The notes under the pieces were generated by a model. It made no database searches. It saw only the letters and a program-made list of their open reading frames with translations, and was not told the DNA's origin. This document shows, in pieces, positions 57,501 to 64,000 of a DNA stretch of 64,000 nucleotides; the stretch's first letter is position 1, and each line of letters starts with the position of its first letter. The translations under genes and the position numbers were made by a program. Source of the DNA: Durusdinium trenchii (Eukaryota; Sar; Dinophyceae; Suessiales; Symbiodiniaceae); contig CAXAMN010001292.1 in assembly GCA_963970005.1 (NCBI GenBank), positions 1 to 64,000 of the forward strand. Direction: 5' to 3'.

Positions 57501-58400
57501 GTTGGCGTCCTCGTTCCACTCTAGCAAAAGTTCTTTGGCAGATGCTTGAGTTTGACTCCAAGCTTTGGATGCTCAGTATGTTCAACCCCATATAGACGCA
57601 TGTAGCTAGGCAAATGTGAAAACTGTTGAGATGGAACATTCGTGACATCGACGACTCAGGCCGTGCGATGCGCCCCATCGCTACAGGGACCTCATTGTGG
57701 GAAGGCCTGCCCCAGCAGCCAAGTCTTTTCACTTTACTGTACATACAGCTGCATAGATGAAGTTCACAGTTTCTGACCGTGCAAACTACTCTAAAATTCT
57801 AAGCATTATATAATTACAGTTTATAATATATCAACCTTCTGAAGCTTTGGGCACTTGCTTCAAGACATGTGCACTTTTATCTCCATGTGTAAACATGCAA
57901 ACACTTTGCGGCTTTTTGCGGCTTTTGCGGGCGTGAGGCTGACCCTTGCGTCACTACAGTAATGTGTGTGAAGAACGTTGATGTCCCTCATGGCCAACGG
58001 GTACTGGTTGTTTTTTGCCACTAGAATGTAAAGCAGGGGTGACGTGGTGTGTGGAGATTCGCGATGACCTTTCTCGACCTTTCAGTGGCACGATTGTTGT
58101 TCTTCAGTGGAGTCATCAAAGCATCATTCAGAGTAAAGGGCGCACGAACAGGTCTGCTGATTTTCCGGACATGTACGTAGATCATGGCAATCTGATGCCA
58201 ACCGAATCATGTATGTCCGCTGCGAGCTCCCGGCGCTGGATTGCAAGTGCAGTGTCCAGGCACTGCATCAGAGAGGATCTGGGTGGGACCTGGATCATCA
58301 GCCAGGTATTTGTTTTTTCCTGGTCAATCATGTTCAGGAGGTGGGTCGTCCTCTCTGCAAAAGGTGGCTACTGAGTGCCAGCAAGCGGAGTGTCACCCTG
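54584..58400. other. Gene-poor stretch
   Basis: No recognisable coding family on either strand. The longest frames are short and unconserved. One at 55468-55749 has a hydrophobic segment (TWLCFFVFFYWVLVNMLV) but no other support. Base composition is AT-rich in places (57780-57840). Confidence 0.5.
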
Positions 58401-58634
58401 GACCCTGCACCATCGCACACTGCCGCGCAGTCATCATGAACCGGTGGACAAGACAGAGCTTGCGTGTGCTGCCTTCCCGCGCGACAATGTGACCTCACCC
58501 TGTGCATTTTGTCACAAGACCTTCAAGAAACGTCGTGCCTGCTTAGTCGCTTGGAATGTGGAAGTGTGCCAACTCCATCGGGGCTACTACTGATGCAGCG
58601 TCCGTGTCAGGCCACCCTTCACACAGATGAGAAT

Positions 58635-59860
58635 CTACAACAGCACCTTTGATGGCGCCTCCTGCATGCGGAAAATGTACTTGCCACAGAGAGAGCACTT
58701 CGAGCGCAGGAAGTCGGTGAGATCAGGGCCGAGCCACCCTTGGTCCCACCTGCGAGCCGTTTCGAGGACCCCAAGTTCTGTCAAGTGGTGGCCGTGGACA
58801 GCGACTTCGGGGTCTTCACGCGGGCATGGTGCATGGCCACTGGGCAGTGGAACGGAATGGAATGGATAGAAGAGGCCATTGGAGAGCCACGGGGAAGCTG
58901 ATTCTAGGAGTCGTTCGTGGTGTTCAAGGAACTTCGTGATGCTCAGTTGTCCCACACGCCAGGCTGTCTTTCGAACTGCAGCCGCTTGTAATCGACATAG
59001 GAAGTCGCATCAGCAGGAGACCGAGCAGCCTGAGAGCCCCACCAAAAGCACGATCAAAAGTTGCACGGACCTCAGACTCAAGTGTGTAAGCTTTAAAATG
59101 TCACAGGCAGAATAAGTGGACAACTTAAGTTCGTCGCTGGTCCGGAAACTATCGTGTCCGAACAAGCCCAACGGCGGGCAACAAATCGTGATGGTGAAAG
59201 CAGCGTAATTCTCGTTTGTGCGATGTGATGCATGCCTCATGATCTGGCGTTGCATCATGCTGCTGGCTCTTTGTAACTTGACAATGCCAGACATGGTGAT
59301 GTCTGTGTTGAAAATGCCATAAGTCACCCTGCTGACATGTGCTGCTGCTTGCTTAAATAGTGGTCCGAACAAAGCCAGGTAGGCAGCCTCTTGAATGTGA
59401 TCTAAAAGCAAATCTAACGAATCATGGCGCCAGCAGGAAACAACTTTGATCAGGGTTGGGGCCAGAGGCCTTCGGCGCCTTCACGTACCCATAACTTATA
59501 TCTGAGACATCCCTGTAGGGCCACAAGAACTTCGGTCGAGAAGCAAGCTGCGTGGCAGCCGTCCGCGTACACATTGAGTCAATTGAGGTCCTTTTGAACC
59601 CACTGCGTAGAGGTTCGGGTGAGCCCTGTGAGTAGACACCGCATGGCAGCAGACCATAAAAATGCAACGGCCTTGTCTGGTTCCAATCCAAGCTTAGTGG
59701 GAACAACAGTTTCCATAACGCAACTAGAAGCCTGATGCCACTTCGTTAGCAAATCAATGAGCTGGGCAGGAAGGCTTTCAACACCAAGGCAGCGTGCGTG
59801 GCTTGAACAGGGCCGAGCGTATGCGTTCCAAACCGTTGGAACCTGGAACCCCACCATGCG
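58635..59860 (-). pseudogene. Decayed LINE relic: RT motifs B-C, possibly with a zinc-finger tail
   Basis: Between 59857 and about 59500 the minus strand reads SLPAQLIDLLTKWHQASS, then AFLWSAAMRCLLTGLTR, TSTQWVQKDLN, a stop, and LNVYADGCHAA. These match the motif B (normally GCRxxPFLWSA) and motif C (YADD, here YADG) surroundings of a common dinoflagellate LINE RT. Many stops follow. Further left on the same strand, KCSLCGKYIF near 58680 could be the remains of a Cys/His tail, less surely. It is a different LINE family from that at 9694-23563. Confidence 0.55.
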
Positions 59861-62287
59861 CCACTACGTGCGTTCCTTTGGACCCACCTCCAGAAAGTCT
59901 TTGCTGGTCCGCATCGGAGCATTTAAGAGTCTCTCGACATGGCTGCCAGCCGGTTGGAGTGTGCAGTTGCCTTTGTGCCCACAATGAGTTTATTCTTCCG
60001 ATTTTGGTTCTGGCCCACAACCTTCCAGCACCTTCCAGTGGGGAAACGGACGCAGCCGCTTTGGGAATCGTTTTTCACCTGGCTTCAGCTTTTGGTCCTT
60101 TGTGGCTGCATTGTTCTGGTCGGCTGACGACTGTGCTTGTTCCACGCGCGGTGTGTGGTGTTCGATCAGGGTGTCCACAAGGCCTTGAGAGAGGCGAAGC
60201 TTGAGATTTTTCCCGGTAATCCCGCGACCATCTATGATTGGCTGACCTCGAGGTTGATGAAGTGCAGCAGGGTGGAAAGTGGATCGTGAATCGGCCGGTC
60301 CTATTGCCAACTTTGAGATGATTGGCCTGTGTGACAGAAGTGCAAGGCTTGTAAGTCCCTTTGGTCTCCACAAGTGATCGGCACCTTCATGGCGTCAGTG
60401 CTGGAAGAGCCGTTTGGCTTGAAGCCGGGTTCCCTGTCAGAAGAATTCTGGCACCACTATAACCGCTAACCGCTTTTCTTCCTTGTTGCTTTCGACCTGA
60501 CGCATTGAGCATCTCATGTTGCCTTCTGGGCAATCTTCCAAGACATTATCATCCACAAGGGCCGGGTGCTTGCCTTGTGGTCATGTCTATGACCTGTGAA
60601 GTGCTTTGTGTTTGCTTGATCAGATTGTGGCCCCTCTAGAGGCCTGTTGGAACTGGCTTCTTGAGCAGCAGTTTCGATAGAGAAATCGGCCGCCCAATCA
60701 ATCAGGACACGCTGTCGTCTACAATCTTTCTACAATCTCTAGTGCCAATCTCGGCCTGCAGGCGCAGAAGGTACAGTTGATACACGCCCTTAGACATTCC
60801 AAACATTGGAGCTTACAAGAGCCCTTTGAGCGTCGGGGCGACCGCCGCTAGCAGCTACTTCAAACGCTCTCCTTGTGATTTTCCTTCTCCTGCTGCCTCC
60901 TGGTGAAGAGGATTTGCTGAGACAGTAGGTTGAGCGACTTCTGGCTCATGGACTGTGAGATTTGGAAGATTGAGTTTCTTCTATCTAATCGCCAGACCTC
61001 ATTGCCGTTTCAAGCAGCTCCTCGGGCAACTGCAGGTCATTTCCCCCGAGCGCACTCCAAGCTCGACAAGCGAACTTGCGTTGAAACTTTTCTTTTCTTT
61101 GACGGTCCCGTATTGGACGATTCTGCCTTCCCTCTTCCTTCTCGGAGAAAACGCACTGTGTTTCGGGCAGTGACCTGACGCAGGATCTTCCTTCTTGAGC
61201 GCTATGCCTTTCGACGCGGTGATCTGGGAGGATCTCCTACATCCTGCGGCTCCTGCGAGGATCTGGTCCTAAGACTAATTGCTTTCGGTTTTGCTTGACC
61301 CTGCCCCGGGGGTAGGCCAACTTGGGGCCAAGTTCTGGCCATCTTGGGCCAAGTTGACGCCGAGATGTTCGGAAGATGTTGCTCTGAAACGTCCAACATG
61401 GCCGATTTTATGCGCTATTGAAAAGCATGTAAGACAGAGGGTTTGAGGCGACCTTTTAGGGGCCTGTGACTTTCAACAAACGCCCCCGCCCCCAAACTAA
61501 GAACACTACAGTATACGTGCTATTGGGCGATACTGCGGCGCAACGTGATCACGCTGCAACACCTTGTGCGTGGGCAAATTGAACCTTGAACATACTCTCG
61601 CCAACCCTCTTGACCTTGTTCGCTGTGTGTGCAGGCTGTATGGGATTCGTTACGTTCAACGTGCACGAAATTGTCTCCCAACGAATCCTGCCCTGCATGG
61701 TGACCCATTCGGGTTGGTTTGGTTCGGTTTTCGCCTGCTGCGTTCTCCTCCTCGCTTGGCGACCAATTCGGGTGATAGGTTTGGCTCGGCTTTTCCCCAA
61801 CGCACTGAATCTGCATGCCTTGCGCTGCCCTGGTGACCGATTCGCAGCGACCGATCCGGCAACCGATTTGGACATCCTGACCGATTCTTTTGTTACTGTT
61901 GTTCTTGGTGACCGATTCGGTGTTCTTGGTCACCAATGCCTGGTTTGCGGAAATTATTGTGACCGATCTCGGTGTCCGATTCGGAGCTCATCCTCATCCT
62001 TTGACGCAAGGTGTTTTTGCAGCATGCATTTGGGGTTGACCCCTTGCCGCTATATACCTGGTCGGAAGGTGGAAAAAACCAAGCTTCGCACACTGGACTC
62101 ACCTGAGATAAAGGTTTTGCTGCCCAATCAACAATGGATTTGCTTGTAATGGTCGAAGGAGTTCAGGGTCTTGAAATGGAACACAAAAACTGCTTCACCC
62201 CAGTCCCAGTATACCTTTTGCCGCCCTGTTCCTGTGTTCGCCCAGTCAGCTATGACATCGCCCACATTATAATCATAAGTATATATA
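59861..62287. other. Gene-poor stretch with a short-motif repeat
   Basis: No gene is recognised. Between 61831 and 61985 the motif GACCGATT or close variants occurs about seven times at irregular spacing. A stretch at 60406-60424 (AGCCGTTTGGCTTGAAG) looks faintly like a spliced-leader remnant but heads no frame. Confidence 0.45.
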
Positions 62288-62336
62288 TGGTTTCCATCAC
62301 AGAGCCACGAAAGCAGTCGCCACGCTCAAGCTTCTA
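62288..62336 (+). repeat. 49-bp dispersed direct repeat, copy 1
   Basis: TGGTTTCCATCACAGAGCC...CAAGCTTCTA recurs at 63823-63871 with two mismatches, 1.5 kb downstream. Confidence 0.85.
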
Positions 62337-62639
62337 GGCTCAAGTCTTCATGCAATGGGCCTGGCTGGTTGACCTAGCACGCGAGGCTAGGGTTTCTGGC
62401 CGGTGGGAGGCTGCAGTTGCAACTGCAGCGTGGCTTGGCTCCTCCTGGTTGGCATCTTGTGCTGCTGCTGCGGCGTCTGCCTGGGAGGAGCCCTGGGTTT
62501 TTTCGCGCGCCTCAGCTTCCTGCAGAAGAGCGCTTCGTTTCTTGGCTGCAGCGGCAATTGCTCAGGCTGCCCCTGCAACTGAACCAGCATCGGGCGTGAG
62601 CCTGAGGAGGCGCCTCGCCGAGTACCGGGAGTGAGGCCT

Positions 62640-63205
62640 GTGAGCCAGGAGCAAGAAGTCCATGACCTCGCTGTCACATGTGGGGGACTTGACTATCCGG
62701 ATTTTGAGGATTTCCACTGGAGGGGAGGGTATTCCTTTACTGAGTTCTTTTTCCTTGGTTTCTGAACCGCTCCGTTCAGGTGGCCTGGACGCCTGGTTGG
62801 GAGGCAGATCTTTTGAGCTGCCGAACACCTGCTGATTTTGAGAGGTTGGATTTGTCCCCAGTTGAGCATTTGGCGCGGCGACTCCGCGCTACGCGGTCAG
62901 ACGGCACACCGAGGGCCCGCTACAACTATACACCTGACGCGCCTCAGGCTAATCGGGTGTACATTGTGCTGCAAGGGGCGCCAGACAAGCCCGGTGGTTG
63001 GACTGAGGATTATTTGGCCTATCCGATCCTGAGGCTGTCAAGGGTTCTGGGGGTGTTCGCTTTGATCCCCGCTCCACCCCAACGAGTTCCTTGTTCTTCG
63101 CAGAAAAGATCTGGTATCCCCGGAGGATGCATTGCTTCACTCGCAAACATCCATGTTCATTTTCGTTCGCAACCCCAAGACGTCCCGCTTAGCGTGCTCG
63201 GATAG
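62640..63205 (+). CDS. Possible coding fragment of unknown function
   Basis: Sense can be followed from about 62640 (EVHDLAVTCGGLDYPDFEDFHWRGG) through a stop near 62762 and on to 63120. The frame from 62780 reads DLSPVEHLARRLRATR and RVYIVLQGAPDKPGG. The sequence resembles the first ORF of some dinoflagellate retroelements, but I cannot name a family. It could be one exon of a host gene. Upstream (62430-62570) another frame holds a Cys/Gly-rich hydrophobic segment. Confidence 0.35.
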
Positions 63206-63290
63206 ACGACGCATCCATTGTTTTCCTTGCACGTTGTTCATTTGGAACCTTAGCCCTGGAAGAGCAGTTGTTCCCAGCGTCCACTGCCGT

Positions 63291-63328
63291 GTTCCGGCGG
63301 AAGTGGAATGTTCCGGCGGAAGTGGAAC
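63291..63328 (+). repeat. 19-bp tandem duplication
   Basis: GTTCCGGCGGAAGTGGAAT at 63291-63309 is followed directly by the same unit with one change at 63310-63328. Confidence 0.92.
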
Positions 63329-63630
63329 GCCGTGTTAGATCACCTTGGCGTTCCTAGAAGGCAGTCAGAGCGGAGCCGCTCCAGGCACTTTACGTGGCTC
63401 AGGCGCCACGCATGAGTACATCTTGACTTCAGACATTTCCAAAAGGTCGTTGGGCAAAAGTTCGCACCTTGGAGTACTACATCCAGGAGGTTGCAGCACA
63501 GCTTTTTCTGTTCAACCTCCCCTCCAAGGCTAGACACATCATTGCCCTCCTAGATGCCGATCTCTGTTGAAGCGGATGTTTCCTTCAGAAGTGGCACACT
63601 ATGCACAGCAGAAATGAGGGAGTGCAGGAA

Positions 63631-64000
63631 GCCCTCGTTGTTGGTTGAATACACCAGCAGTCGGCTGCTTCAATAATAATAGTTTTTGGCACCCTACACT
63701 GGTCGTATAAGTTGAGCATTGGTTGACAGAGCTTCCACCAGCATTGTTGCAGCAGNNNNNNNNNNTGCACCCCGAAACCGGGGTAGGGCAACTCAGGCAC
63801 TGCAAAGAAAAAAACACCGTGATGGTTTCTATCACAGAGCCACGAAAGCAGTCGCCGCGCTCAAGCTTCTACCCTCCCACCTCCCAAAGCCCTTGTCGTT
63901 GCTTGAATGCACTAGCAGTCGGTTGCTTCAATAGTTTTTGGCACCCTACATTGGTCGTAGAAGTTGAACATTGGTTGACAGAGCTTCCACCAGCATTGTT
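63631..64000 (+). repeat. About 115-bp direct repeat at the right edge, with a 10-N gap between copies
   Basis: Copies at 63631-63748 and 63889-64000 both run from GCCCT(C/T)GT(T/C)GTTG to CCACCAGCATTGTT. The second is cut by the window end. Between them lie the N block 63756-63765 and copy 2 of the 49-bp repeat (63823-63871). The layout suggests tandem copies of a short unit, only partly assembled. Confidence 0.82.

Noticed and set aside
61831..61985. Repeated GACCGATT motif as a CRISPR-like or regulatory array
   Set aside because: The repeats are too short, unevenly spaced and variable; a simple-sequence origin is more likely.

Overview
The window looks like nuclear DNA of a dinoflagellate, probably of Symbiodiniaceae type. 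The evidence is a DNA-methyltransferase-bearing LINE of the kind described from Symbiodinium, a tyrosine-recombinase retroelement with a dinoflagellate-style RT/RNase H, decayed Ty1/copia and LINE fragments, and degenerate copies of the dinoflagellate spliced leader (DinoSL, CCGTAGCC...TTGGCTCAAG) just upstream of many reading frames. Two 10-N blocks mark scaffold joins. I see no rRNA, tRNA, CRISPR or bacterial-type operon.

Layout. (1) Bases 1-8304, mostly minus strand: 'cassette A', read right to left as genes A1, A2 (flipped to plus), A3, A4, A5 and an SF1 helicase that runs off the left edge. (2) 8305-9693: a decayed second copy of the A4 gene, then gene-poor DNA. (3) 9694-23563, plus: a LINE about 14 kb long, starting at a DinoSL relic. 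It holds a 5' ORF of unknown function, a candidate ubiquitin-specific-protease-like domain, a C5 cytosine DNA methyltransferase, an AP-type endonuclease, a reverse transcriptase, a zinc-binding connection region, RNase H and a polymerase-like C-terminal domain. Several stops and frameshifts break it. (4) 23714-38641, plus: 'cassette B', again starting at a DinoSL relic. It repeats the A gene order (B1, B2, B3, B4, B5, helicase) and continues into two further unknown genes and two BspA-like leucine-rich-repeat genes. (5) 38642-46189: gene-poor DNA with a 5'-truncated copia fragment, its probable LTR and small repeat arrays. (6) 46190-54167: a nearly intact tyrosine-recombinase retroelement with split direct repeats. 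(7) 54168-64000: gene-poor DNA with a minus-strand LINE RT relic and dispersed repeats near the right edge.

How the parts relate. Cassettes A and B are diverged copies of one gene set. Comparing them shows that A4, A5 and the helicase were probably one long polyprotein (glycosyltransferase-like region, alpha/beta hydrolase, SF1 helicase). Frame breaks differ between the copies, so both have decayed separately. SL relics before several genes of both cassettes, no obvious introns and a single flipped gene suggest assembly from spliced-leader-bearing cDNAs, perhaps using LINE machinery. That is inference. The cassette itself matches no system I can name and is the best candidate here for something undescribed.

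Residue positions are approximate. Domain calls come from reading motifs by eye, without database searches.
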